From Gossypium raimondii (Eukaryota; Streptophyta; Magnoliopsida; Malvales; Malvaceae), in assembly GCF_025698545.1 (NCBI RefSeq), contig NC_068569.1:7440001-7504000 (forward strand): a stretch of DNA of 64,000 nt, in the 5' to 3' direction. The notes beneath the pieces were generated by a model. It was not told the DNA's origin and made no database searches. It worked only from the letters and a program-made list of their open reading frames with translations. Within the stretch, counting starts at the first letter, position 1. Every line of letters starts with the position of its first letter. The position numbers were made by a program, and so were the translations under genes. This document shows, piece after piece, positions 38,971-50,808 of the stretch.

Positions 38971-40242
38971 TTATTTGTAACACCCCCTAACTCCAAACTA
39001 TCGCCGGAACAGGGTTACGAAGCATTACCGGACATATCGAACAATTTACAAAGAATTCTTAAATAAATAACAAACAAATTAAAATATAATCGTAAATTCA
39101 TATGTTTGATTACCAATTGGCTTCATTTATTTTATTTTATTTTTAAAAAAAATCGACAACATTTCTGCATATTTTTACATAAACCCCCTGCAAATTTCAA
39201 CCGTAACCAATTCACAATCCATACAGTTTCATATTCAGATAACATCTTAAACATTAACATATTAATTTACTAAATAAATAAATATTTGCATATACTGTTT
39301 AAATAAATAAACTTTATTCATTCTATTTCAGTTTAGTACCAACTTACCATTTTATAACTTAACATTTCATTTATCATTCTTTACAACCAAAACTTACAAG
39401 ACTCCTTAACAAAACCGAAGTACATGCCATATGTACCAAAGGAAAAATATATCACCAAAGTTTTGTTGAAGTCGGGATTGATCTAGATGCTGAACCAGAA
39501 TCTTTGACTTCTATCAACCTGCGCACGAAAACAACCGTATGCTGAGTATTTCATACTCAGTAGTATTACCATAATTTAAATTATCTAAGTAAAATAACAA
39601 ATAAACATGTCAAATTATATAATAATGAATTAATTCATAAATAAACTAATTTATTCTTAATTTTCATTTCTCAACAATAACTACTTAATTTGGCTATTCA
39701 TCAATTTAATATCATATAACATTTCTTTTGAACATAAATCTATTCGTGAATCTTTGATTCATTCTTTTCATTCTCATTTCTCAATTCCAATTCACTTTCC
39801 ATTAAGTGCCTCATTGAATAGTTCGAAGCAAAGTTGACACCCAGTGTCTCATCGCCCAAGCCGAAGTAAGTTGGTACCCAGTACCTCATCGAATCTATCC
39901 GAAGAAATATAGTGACACCTAGCGTCGAAACCATTTTTTTGAAAAACAAAAATTTTAGGTTGTCGACTTTAAAAAATGAAAATTGGGAGTCGCCATCAAT
40001 CTTTTATTAAGGTGTGATTGAGTCACCTAAAAACGACTTTGGTCTACGAATTTTAGAAAAACGGGTCCGGGAGTTGGTTACGTATGAGGAAGGATTAGCA
40101 CCCTCATAACGCCCAAAAATTGGTACCTTGTTAATTAATTAATGTCTTAATGTCGAAAATTTGAAAATATATAATCCTTAGCAAAAACTTAAAACGTTAC
40201 ATATTAAGACCCTTATCATTTCAGAGAAAGAAAATGTCACAC

Positions 40243-40578
40243 CCAATGCGTTAGGGCACGACATTCTAATTTCCTCAAAAATGAATTAGGCCAGAATACT
40301 CGTGTAATAAAAATTTAAAAGAATATCCATTTATTCAAGATTTAAGAAATCGCGGCCCAATACGTTAGGGCACAATTACTCCAAAATCCCAAACTTGGCA
40401 TATTTCCTTTATTATTTTTTAGAAAAAATATTCATTTCGAGAAATCAATGTGTCACATCCAATACGTTAGGACACAACGTGTTGAATTCCCAATAATGAG
40501 TTCTTATTTTTTGATTAAAGAGAAATGCTCGATTGTTAGATTTAACGAAGAAAATCGAAACCCAATACGTTAGGGCTC
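40243..40578 (+). repeat. Four phased 17-base boxes in the nested LTR
   Basis: CCAATGCGTTAGGGCAC at 40243-40259, CCAATACGTTAGGGCAC at 40357-40373, CCAATACGTTAGGACAC at 40459-40475 and CCAATACGTTAGGGCTC at 40562-40578. Spacings are 114, 102 and 103 bases, so the array arose from a unit of about 105 bases whose spacer has diverged. Confidence 0.85.
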
Positions 40579-41229
40579 AATCTCCTTGAAAATCCTAAAT
40601 ACAAGCATTATCTCAATTTTGAAAAAAAAATATTTTTAAATTTGAGTGAAAAATGTAATGTTATATTGGATGTATGTATAAATGTCATAATAACAAATAC
40701 AACAATGACATAGAAATAGTATAAACAAATAAATAAACGAAATGAATATAAAAACAATATTCCATGACATGCAAAATATTAAATAAAAGAAATATAAATG
40801 TAAATACAATTAAATAGCGAATGAAGAAAGTAAGCAAAATAAATAAAGAAAAGAAGGTATATAATATACAGAAATTTTAAAAAAATACATATGATTTACA
40901 AATAAAATTTTGGAACTTATATATACAAAAGTCATAACGTATTAAAAAATAATAAAAAATATGTATATATAAATTATAAAATACGTGTTAAAGACATAAG
41001 CATGTATTTAAGCATTTTCAAAAAACATATGTATTATAAAATGTAAAATATATGTATATAAAATTAGGAAATAAAGATAAAACGTATTTACAGGTATTTA
41101 TAAAAGTTTAAAATATATACATATACTATAAAAATGTGGAAAATATATTTATGATAATTTAAAATAGTGTATGAATATATGTATATATGTATTTGTCTGT
41201 AGAAAATATGAAGAATAATATACATGTAA

Positions 41230-41255
41230 AATATATATATATATATATATATATA
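41230..41255. repeat. (AT)n microsatellite
   Basis: AT dinucleotide run within the nested LTR, in a region of repeated TATATG words. Confidence 0.85.
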
Positions 41256-43940
41256 ATATACGTGTATACACATTTATAAAAGCACAAAAGGGTTTTGGAA
41301 CTAAGATATAAAAAGTATATATATGTTTTATAAATAATTTTTAAAAAAATAAAAATCTTAAACTAAACTAGTAAGGATTAAAATGAACCTGAAACAAAAT
41401 TAGAGGACCAAACGTAAATAAAATAAATAAAGGACCCAATTTTAAGGCGTGGATAACTCAGAGGGACCGAATGGGAAAATATCCCTACCCTTTGAAACGC
41501 ACCGCTTTATCGGGATCAAATCGGAAGCCTGCCAAAATTTTAAGGCTCAATTTAAAAAAGTAAAAAAAAAATTAAAATGATTGAAAACTCGGAGGGACCA
41601 TATGCGCAAATTTCCCATCCAAGCCAGACCTCGCGGACCCTGATTACGGGTCGGGTCGACGCGTGGGTCTGGCCTTCTAAACGGTGTCGTTTCGCTAGCA
41701 TGATTTGAAACAGTTTTTTTTAAAAAAAAACCATTGTTTGCAGCATAAGAAAAAAAAGAAAACAAAAAAAAAACAAAGGCTCTCTGCTAGGGTTTTTAAC
41801 CCCAGCCCCCTGACGCTGTCGTTCACTCTTGCCAATGCTCCGATTGCGACGGAGACGGCACTAATCTGGCGATTCCGATATGAGAAGTAAGCCCTTTCCT
41901 CCTTTTTTTATATTTTAAGCAAAAATAAATAAAGAAATAAAGAAACTACAAAAAAAAATATATTTATGTATAAATGAAAAATAAAAGAACGATGATCCTC
42001 AAGGTAATATAGAGAGAAAAGACCTTTGTATTCAAAAAGAAAATTTTCTATTTGCCTTTGTATTTCTCTCGGTCCTTCCCTCTATTTTTCGTCTTCCCCC
42101 TTTTTTCCGATTTCTGATGGCTTTTTCTAGCCAAATAACAGGAAAATAACAAAAAAAAAATTCTACTTTCCTATTATGTTTTCATTATTTGTTGTAATTG
42201 TTGTTGATATTCCGTTTTTTGCTACTTGTTTCTTTTTTTGTGTTGTTTGCAAGTCAATCAGTGGAGACTCCGGCGGCGGCGGCGCAGGTGTGCGTGAGGA
42301 GCATGAGGCGGCCAAGCGGCTGAAGCTTGTTGCTACCTAGGCTAAGGTTTTTTTTGAATATGGGTTTGGGTCTCTGTGATTGGGCTATTTGGGTTGTAAA
42401 TAGGGCCTGGGGCAAAATTGAGTATTACACCCAGTGTCTCATTGACTCGAGGTTGAAGTATCCCTGAACTCTTCCAATCCTATGGCATGGCAACTACATC
42501 CGACTCAGCCCGACTAGTTAATAGGGTATTCAAATCATTTTTCTATTTCAAATTCACTTTTGATTCAATCACAATTCAATTCAATTTCACTTTTCACTTT
42601 TCAATCAATACACAGTTCAGATAATTTCACTTCGATTCAATTCATTTCGATTCACTTTTCCAATTAATATACAAATTATATATTCACACATATTCATAAT
42701 TTCATTCACCTTTATTCAATGCAATATTTTAATACTTACCTCAATTTCACTTACCAAGTACTTTAATTGAAATTTAACAATTGAAAATAAATAAATAAAT
42801 TCAAATTATAGTAATACAAACCGTAAATCTCCCGTTTTAGTCCTCGATAGCTTTCTCCTTTCCTTTTGATGCCGATGCCTCGGGTTTTTTGTTAGCTACG
42901 AAAAATAATAATAATTTACACTATTAATTACAGCACTAATTATGATAAATAATTGAATTTCTATTCAATTTCTTCTTTACTCTCCATTTGATCCTAACTA
43001 AGTTCACTTACTGTCCTAATTCAATTCACACTCTATTTCTATTCAAATTTCATCCAAACTCAAATTTAACTATTAAAATTTCAGCATATTTTCCTAATTT
43101 CGAAATTCTCTAAATTTAGTCCCTAAAACTCAAAACTTATAGCTTAGTTTACAATTCAATCCTTTATTCAATTCCAATCAAAATTTCTATCAAATAAACC
43201 CTCAATTCCATCATTTATTCAACATAAACCCTACTAAAAATCTATTAACTTCCAAAATTTCAACTTAAATCCAAGAGATTTCACTCTTGGATTCAAAAAC
43301 ATCAAATTTATAAGAAAATGACTTGATTAAACTTACCAATTAAAGTTTCAAGCTTCAAATCCCTAATTTTCTCTTTTATTTTTCTTTCCCTTTTCTTTCG
43401 CTTTTCTCCCCTGCTTCTCGTCTCAATTCTGTTTCTATTCTTTGTTTTTGTTTCTTTTTATATTTTATTTATTTTATTAACATAATATAATGATTATGAT
43501 AAATATCTATTTTAATAACAATATTTATTTTACATTTGGTCACACCTATATTTCTACATTTGTACCAATAATTTTATTACAATTGTCATTATTTAATTTG
43601 TTTATCAAATAAAAATCTCATAGTTTAATTATTTAATTTAATAAATATCTTTAACTTAATAATAATAATTAGTAAATATTTATTTTAATATCATTTACAT
43701 TTATTACAATTATACACATAAATATTATTACATTTGTACCTTATCATCATCATACACTTGTCATGTCTTTAATTTATTTATTATATAAAAACCTCATAAT
43801 AATATTAATTCAATTAATAATTATAAAATATCTTCATACTTAAATTATAAGTAATTTAGGTGTTTAGTTTACAAATGTACAAATAAAATTTTTACACATG
43901 TGTATTTTATTACCATATAATTGTCTACCATTTACTTTAT

Positions 43941-43941
<1 letters not shown>

Positions 43942-44011
<70 letters not shown>
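43942..44011. repeat. (AAT)n/(ATT)n palindromic microsatellite
   Basis: About 34 bases of AAT repeats run directly into about 36 bases of ATT repeats, making a near-perfect inverted repeat of 70 bases able to form a long hairpin. It lies in the right part of the split LTR. Confidence 0.92.
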
Positions 44012-44013
<2 letters not shown>

Positions 44014-45203
44014 AGACCATAATAATGGTTAATAATTATAATAATTATATATATAATATTTATGTATAACTTAAATAAAATCTTAGATTTTAATGCATAT
44101 ATGCCGCTCATTTCATATAAATGGCTTAATTGCCATTTTAGCCCTTTTACTTTCTTTTAATCTATAATTAGGTTTTCATTCTTTATTCAATTTGATCCTT
44201 TTCCTAATTACTTTAAATTAGACTAAATTCACCTAATTAATATCTAATTAAGCACTTAAATAAACTTATAATTACTTCTAATAATTATTTATGACTCAAT
44301 TTACTAAGACGGAGGCCCTGTATCATACTTTTTCGATGCCCGTGAATTTTGGGTCATTACATTATTAATATGTTAAAATCCAAAAATCAAAGATATGATA
44401 CAAGTTATAGAAAGCTTAGATATATATATAACATTTTTTTAACAGGATATAACTCTATACAAGTAGATGAATTAATCTACACATGCATTTAAAATATAAT
44501 GAAGGCCATGGGTTTTATATATGGTTGTCTCATATGCTGTTAGAACTTAGAAACACCCCATGAAGTAGGAACTCCATGTCCTGGAAGAAAGTAAGCTTTG
44601 GGTAATGTTGCCATGGACAAACCATGTCCTTATTAAGAACCAAATAAAGTCATCTACATGCACAATTGACTTATTCATCACCTTAGTTAGCCGAGTCAGG
44701 TCATGACTTGGTGCAATAACTTTTTCTTATACTTAAACTTAAATTTCATTCACTCCTGGTTTGTTTTTTATAATTTAAATCCCATCGAATTTACATTAGG
44801 AAAATGGTGAAAAGGATTTACAAACACAAAGATTGAATAAAAGATTTCATATCAATCAACTTGAAATTTACGTAAATTTATCGCAAAACTAGTGTCATGG
44901 TTGGTGTATTAAAATTATTTTTATATTAATAATTATATATAATTAATTTTTTATAAAATATTTTTTTATTTTTTTAATTTAAATTCTTGAACTCATGAAC
45001 ACGAGATTCGAATGGAGGAAAACAAATGAAAATTAATGTAAAAGGATGAATCCTAATGTTTGGCTAAAACCTTAGACGATGATGAAAACATTGAAAATAA
45101 CTTGTGGAAATTAAGTGAGAATCCATAAGAATCACAATGAAAGAAGGGACACAACACAATAGTGGATTATCCTCTTCTCACAGTAGTAGGTCCACCGGAA
45201 TCA

Positions 45204-45239
<36 letters not shown>
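45204..45239. repeat. (TC)n(TA)n compound microsatellite
   Basis: A CT run passes directly into an AT run. Confidence 0.9.
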
Positions 45240-46883
45240 AGTAGTAAAAAATGGAGAAAAACATCCACTGGATCTGGGACTGGGAATTGATAGCCATGGA
45301 GACTAACTACTTTTATGCAACGTACTGGAGCTTCCAAGTAAATAAAGATTACTCGACGTTTCGATCGTTGGTTGGTCCACAATAACAAAGAGTACACTAT
45401 TCGGAAGACAACGAAGAAACCCCTTCGCTATTTTCTTTAACAAATAACCATTTCCATCCACTTTGCAGCAGGTACTGCTGGCTTGATGCACCCATGTCTC
45501 AGCTCTGTAAAGTGTAACCTTAAGCTTTGAAATGATTTCAACTTATACTCTCAACTATTTTGAACGTCAATATCATGTCTTTTTTAGAATTCATAAAAAC
45601 AAAAATTTCAGTTCCAATGATAGAGAATCGAAAGCTGAATTACGGTCTAATCTCAAAGTAGGAGTTCCCACAAATTTCGAGTACTAGTTCATGTTATTTT
45701 CGATATTTTAGCCAGGCTATAGAAATTAATCAATGCCTAAGCTCCATTTGATAGGCTTTATTTATTGTGAGCAACGTGGGGCCAAAAAGAGGGGGAAAGA
45801 AAATAGATTGTGGGGATTTTCGGAGAAGTTATGATGTAAAGATAATAAAAAAGATGGCTGTAAAAATAATAAGCTCTCTGTAAGGAATGTGAAGAAATGG
45901 GGTCAACAGTGCTAAACAGTTCACCCACTACAATGAGTGATATTATAAGAGGCACGTGGAGATCAGCATTTTGATTATAATATATAAATTAATTCATTAT
46001 TTAAAAATAATTAAAATTAAAATTCATAAAGTCAAAAAATATGATTGATTGAGTTTTAGTTCAGCTGATATCATTGTTGTTGTAATAATTTGAAAGATTT
46101 AATCATGTAAGTTAAGTGATTGAATCAGGATGGACTAAATTAATTAGTTTAGCTTTTAATTTCAAATATTAAAATTAATAAATTTAATTAATTAACTAAA
46201 TAGCGGTGAAATAATATTAGAATAAAAAATATTATTATATAGAAAAACAAACTTTATATAATAAGATTTAAACTATATTTTATTTTCTATAGTGATGAAA
46301 TTTATATTATATAATATACTTACCTTTTATAAACCTATAAGTGGAAAAAGGAAATCCTCACTAGAAGAATTTTACATGCAGTGCGGTGGAACTTTTTCCA
46401 CAAGTGTCATTGAAAGCAATGGAAGGGAGCATTGTGATGATGTTTCAAAGTTATTTCCCATTTCCATATGAGGTAAAATTGTGGGGTGGGGGGTGATTTT
46501 TTGTTTCAAAGTAGGAACATGTCATTTTTGCTGCACTTACTAACTTGTCAGTCAAAACTTTTATGAAGCTAAAAGAAAAATAGAGCGTGGGATGATTTAG
46601 CCAAAAAGTGCTTGTGTTTTATGATTAACATCAAAGAAAGAAAGAAAAAAATCTGGTGATAGACAGAGACCTAACCATTATGTTAGTTCTTATCTTTCTT
46701 ACTGGCAGGAGAAAAGTGAATGTCAAACTATCTAAACTGAAAGTTTGGTGCCTTAGATTTTTGACTTTGAAAGTTGAGCATTCCCAATCCCACATAATTA
46801 AAATGAGGAAAAAAAGACTTCGATGTTACCCTCCATAAACTCAACAAAAGTCTTGCAGAATTATGAAAAATACATACGGTGGA

Positions 46884-46949
46884 GAGTTTCCTACATCAAA
46901 GGGTCATATATGTATAACCTTGTGGAGAGTTTCCTACATCAAGGGTCAT
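46884..46949. repeat. Short direct repeat
   Basis: GTGGAGAGTTTCCTACATCA followed by A(A)GGGTCAT occurs twice, about 41 bases apart. The two copies differ by one A. Confidence 0.8.
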
Positions 46950-48476
46950 TTCCCAATAACATAAGCAATTAAAGTTTGTCGCGTTCATTGTTCTATCTTC
47001 AAAGAAGATTTGTTGGTGGGACTAATTGGGAGGTTGATGAATACTGTAATGGAGAAAAGAAGTGGCTAATATTTTGACCTTTTGAGGATAAGGTACAGCC
47101 AGAATTATAGTCCTTGTCATGTGGATATTTTCATTCTAAGTTAGGAAAATGATTTTATACAACTTCATAATTGATCCCTAGCTTAGGCAGTCAGTTACAT
47201 ATATGGATGATAATATATCCACTGATATGGTCAACTTCATCACCTCACTCTTGTTTTAGTTGGTTAGGCTTCTAATCATGGAACATCCTTGAAAATGATC
47301 AATTTTACCCTAAAGCTGGCTGACCGGTCTTGTTTGGACTACATTGATGATTCTTGCTGCTCTTATGTGAAGAAGAATGGTGATTAAATATGTTTTAAAA
47401 ATTAATCAAAGGAGCCATGGATCCTACATGTTTTCAACTTAGCTGAATGCTTTACTGAACACTAGTAAATTTGTTGAAGCTGGCTTCCATGCTGCACAAG
47501 GAGCGGACCAAGCTATCGAGCCATGCAGACGCAACAGAAGCTCATGCTGCTGATTCATTTTGGTTACTTCAAATGTTTGTTTTGTTACTTAGTTTGATTT
47601 GAACTAAGTTGTCAATGTACTTGATGTAATTAGGTAATGTTTGAGCTGATAAATCAGCTTTGCAAAGTGTACAAGTTAAGTTTAACAAGTTTCAATGTAC
47701 TTAGTGGTAGTAGGTAGTGTTTAGGTAATCATTTTGCTTCACTTTGACCAGCTTATGTCTGGTATATGTATTGGCATTATGCCATTTTTATGTTAATGAA
47801 AAATTTATCAAAAGATTCATCATCAAACTCTCTCTTCTTGCTTTTCTTTTGTCTTTCAAGTTTGATTCTGTATTGTTTGCTCAGCAAGTATCGAGCCTTT
47901 AAGCTCAAGAAACTGCTTGCATCCTTCATTTTTGCATTCTCAGTTCCAACAAAATTTTAACGCAATCAATATGAGAGATAACTAGGAAACGTGTAACAAT
48001 GTATTGGCAATTTCTATAATAAAGTGAATTTTTTTTATTAGACTAGATCATATATATTTATCAAGATTTATGAAAGATTATTATAGCTAACTAGCTGTGT
48101 TGGTATAATTCAGGTTGAGCTGATCAATCAGGGCAATGTTAATGTCATGAAAAATAAAAGCAATAAATATACTATGACGTAGTTGCAAATCGTATAGAGA
48201 TGCTTCAGAGGCTAAAATTGAATGAACAAAAGGATGCCAATATATTATTGAGACCTCTTTTATTGACATTTGCAAATGTCGTTACAAAATAAATTCCTCA
48301 CTTAGATCTTAACTCCACACGAAACAAGAAAACAACTTTGGACCACTGATAGGCCAATGTCAGAAGCCAAAAAGAAAGGGTCAATAAATCAAAATAGTTG
48401 GGAAAAGAACGGAAAAGAAAAAGATTTGAGGGGTATGTTTTTGGTCAAACTGGACCCGAGAAATGAGTCATATTGA

Positions 48477-50687
48477 TCAACATTTAGGAAGATCTGCTGG
48501 TGGAGGCAGCAATTTCTGATTAGGAAGTTCACCATCCAAGACAATCCAAGCCATCCTCAAGCCCCAGCTGGTGTGCACTTCTAGATGGCAATGCATGAAC
48601 CATACCCCTGCAAGCATGTGGTTCTTGTTGTCATTGGTCATTATCATCAAATCTAAGCAAGAATTTGGTGCATCTAATTTATGTTCAACATGTCACTTAC
48701 CTGGATTGTCTGCTAGAAAACGAATGGCAACCCAACCTCCTGATGGCACACCAACAGTGTTCCTTTCAATAGGGTCAATCAGGTTGAACTTTGCAGGGTC
48801 CTTATTTGGATCAAAGTTACCAAAACCCCGACCGACAACGAAGAAATTGAAGCCATGTAGATGAAGAGGGTGGCTTTCCGCTCCAAGGATGCTCGTGTCC
48901 TGCATAACTAGCTCCACAGAAGTGTTAAAAGGAAGCACTACTACCTTTGTTCCGTTGCTTACCATAGTATTGTTAGGTGGTGTGCCTGTATAGTTAAATG
49001 GAATTATAGGACTGCTAGGAAAATCAGGGACGTAAACCCCGTTTGATTGGCCGAAGAAATGAGCCTGGAGTAGTGCTGTAGTTGGCATTGCAAATGATAC
49101 GTTATTGACTGAAGCTGCAAACTTGGTTCCATTAGGTCCTTGGCAGGTTTGGTTATGCTGGCATGGGCTGGTTCCAAGACCAACTGTGAAGAAAAAATGC
49201 TTATCAACCTTTTGGGGCACGTTGGCAGGATATTCTGCACTGGCCAGGCTACGGAGTTTATTCACGAAATTTGTAGCAAAGGAAGTGTTATTTAAAGCAG
49301 GTAGATTTGGTTTAAACAAGGGGAGCATTTTAATTGAGAGGCTTGAATGAAGGCTATTGGGCAGTGACTCGTATTCTAAGATGCCGGCAACAGTCGAATT
49401 ATCAAATGTTCCTTGGCCTGTCACATATGGTCTAGCAGTCATGAAGAATGTGGCATTTGGATATCTTGGTTTAGTCTTAAGGATCACATTTGTGGTTTGA
49501 CCAGGGGCAATGAGAAGTGTTTCAGTCTCAAATGGTTTAACATAAATGGCATCAACATCTACAACAGTTAGTGTGTGATTTGCTATGCTGAAGAAGAGCT
49601 CATCGTTGAGTGCCGCATTGATTAAACGCAGAAGGTAAGTCTTGCCAGGTTTCACCTTAAGCTTGAATGTATCTATCAAAATTATTAGCCCCCGCGTAAA
49701 TCCCATAGCTCTGTAATTTATGTGGGTGTATATTTAGTTTAACACAAAGTTTTAGCTATTTTGTACCTTTGGCAGAGCAGTTATAAAGTGGTCCAGGAAG
49801 ACCGTTGATGGTATAAGCATCAGAGACATTCGGGCCTCCACCAGTCTGGAGTGCCTGGCTAATTACAGCCTCAGGGTCTGTATTGAACCACTCTCCTACA
49901 ATTTATCATAAAGGGGTTTGATTTGAGTTCGCAAAAATAAATGTAGAATCTTAATTGATCAGTTCATTGATGATTTCATTACCGAAAATGATGGGAACTT
50001 CCTTGTACGGCTTAGCAAAAGGGTAAGGAACACCACGCTTGGGAAGAATGATAATGGGACCATAAAGAGTGGCTCTTAACCACGATATATGGGCGTGCCA
50101 GAAGAGAGTCCCTCTTTGGCCCACAATTGTGAAGTTGTAAACGTAGCTTTGACCAGTTTGTATGGGACATTGAGTCACATATGCTGGCCCATCTGCCCAC
50201 CCACTTCGAAGCTGTCGAATGCCATGCCTGTTTAACACCACCACGACATGCAGTTTAGACCTTCCCTCATTAACCATACGAGATCATTTATTTAACTTGT
50301 AATATCTGCAGAATATCATTTTCAAAGTAAACTTCAATACCAGTGAATAGAAATATTGTTAGGCACATGGTTAACCACTTTTATTAGAAGCTGATCACCC
50401 TCCCTTGCTACAATGCGTGGCCCTGGAAATTGTCGATTCACTGAAACAATGCTCCTTGTACGGCACAAACGTGTCACATTATACAACTTGATCTACAAAA
50501 TGGTCAAGGTTCACCAAATTTAGAAGTCCTAAGCAAACATATATCTGATTGATAATCATACCAAATTAAAACATACATCAAACTTGTAGTGCCTGGTGAT
50601 CCCAAGGACGGGGTCAGCAAGTAGACAGAGTGTGAAAAATGAGAAGAAAACCAGAAATGGTGGTGATGAAATAAGAGGAACTGCCAT
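48477..50687 (-). CDS. LAC17: Laccase, LAC17 type
   Basis: A secreted multicopper oxidase that oxidises monolignols in the cell wall for lignin polymerisation. Six exons (50577-50687, 50341-50492, 49983-50227, 49767-49895, 48701-49672, 48607 down to 48477) encode 579 aa. A signal peptide covers about residues 1-29 (ends DPVLG before ITRHYKFD). Copper motifs are HWHG at 87-90, HAH at 132-134, HPLHLHG at 480-486 and HCHLEVH at 542-548, with Leu at 553 in the axial type-1 position, all intact. Many N-glycosylation sequons occur. The end PPPADLPKC and the near-continuous match to my memory of Arabidopsis LAC17 set the subgroup. In-frame ATGs at 50759 and 50771 sit beside the TATA box, so 50687 is the better start. 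Confidence 0.96.
49603..49623 (-). promoter_or_regulatory. Probable miR397 target site in laccase mRNA
   Basis: The coding strand here encodes LINAALN and pairs with miR397 (as I recall the sequence) apart from about four positions, one a G:U wobble. This is the known miR397 site in lignin laccases. The pairing is imperfect at the centre, so cleavage efficiency is uncertain. Confidence 0.6.
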
Positions 50688-50776
50688 TTCTTTTTCTTGG
50701 TCTGATTTCTCTTCCTTTTCGGGTGAACTTTGAACTACTCCTTGAGTATATGTATTCATTGAAGCATACAATAAAG

Positions 50777-50786
50777 TATATATATA
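50777..50786 (-). promoter_or_regulatory. TATA box of the laccase gene
   Basis: TATATATATA about 90 bases upstream of the chosen ATG. Transcription would then start close to 50750, downstream of the two upstream in-frame ATGs. Confidence 0.55.
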
Positions 50787-50801
50787 ATAAATGAAAAGGT
50801 T

Positions 50802-50808
50802 GTTTGGT
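50802..50808 (-). promoter_or_regulatory. AC element
   Basis: The minus strand reads ACCAAAC, fitting the AC-element consensus ACC(A/T)A(A/C)(C/T) bound by secondary-wall MYB factors. It lies 16 bases upstream of the TATA box of a lignin laccase, a sensible place, but a 7-base match can be chance. Confidence 0.45.

Larger units (their letters stand above)
39923..42429. mobile_element. Nested solo LTR, TSD CCTAG/CCCAG
   Basis: This 2507-base insertion interrupts one GACACCCAGTGTCTCAT unit of the outer LTR. It is bordered by CCTAG (39918-39922) and CCCAG (42430-42434), a 5-base duplication with one later change. It begins CGTCGAAACC, probably a mutated TG end, and ends GTATTACA. GGGAGTCGCCATCAAT and TACGTATGAGGAAGGATTAGC near its start, and four CCAATRCGTTAGGGCAC boxes, recall a common Malvaceae LTR family. 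No pol genes are present. Confidence 0.8.
38976..44361 (+). mobile_element. Solo LTR with TSD TTATT, split by a later insertion
   Basis: The element starts TGTAACACCCCC at 38976 and ends GGGTCATTACA at 44361. It is flanked by perfect duplications TTATT at 38971-38975 and 44362-44366. Removing the nested 2507-base insertion and its 5-base duplication leaves an LTR of about 2874 bases. It contains tandem GACACCCAGTGTCTCATCG-type units (39800-39920 and 42430-42450), reverse complements of those in the LTR at 35120. The TACTCAGTAG word is also present. There is no gag or pol, so recombination between LTRs removed the interior. Confidence 0.87.
44367..48476. other. Spacer before the laccase gene
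   Basis: No protein gene or RNA is supportable here. Visible structure is limited to an SSR at 45204-45239, a 27-base direct repeat near 46880-46950, and an imperfect 37-base repeat at 47606-47643 and 47687-47723. Compositional change at about 47400-47960 suggests an old LTR-like or transcribed relic, but no ends could be placed. Confidence 0.5.

Noticed and set aside
40243-40578. Regularly spaced boxes as a possible CRISPR-like array
   Set aside because: Plant nuclear LTR sequence; the spacers share ancestry with each other and there are no cas genes.
41705-41890. Small frame with FNPSPLTLSFTLANAPIATE
   Set aside because: Lies within the nested LTR, is Lys-run rich at the start and has no known domain.
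50688-50771. Upstream in-frame start codons of the laccase
   Set aside because: They would put about 28 charged residues before the signal peptide and lie next to the TATA box, so they are probably not in the mRNA or not used.
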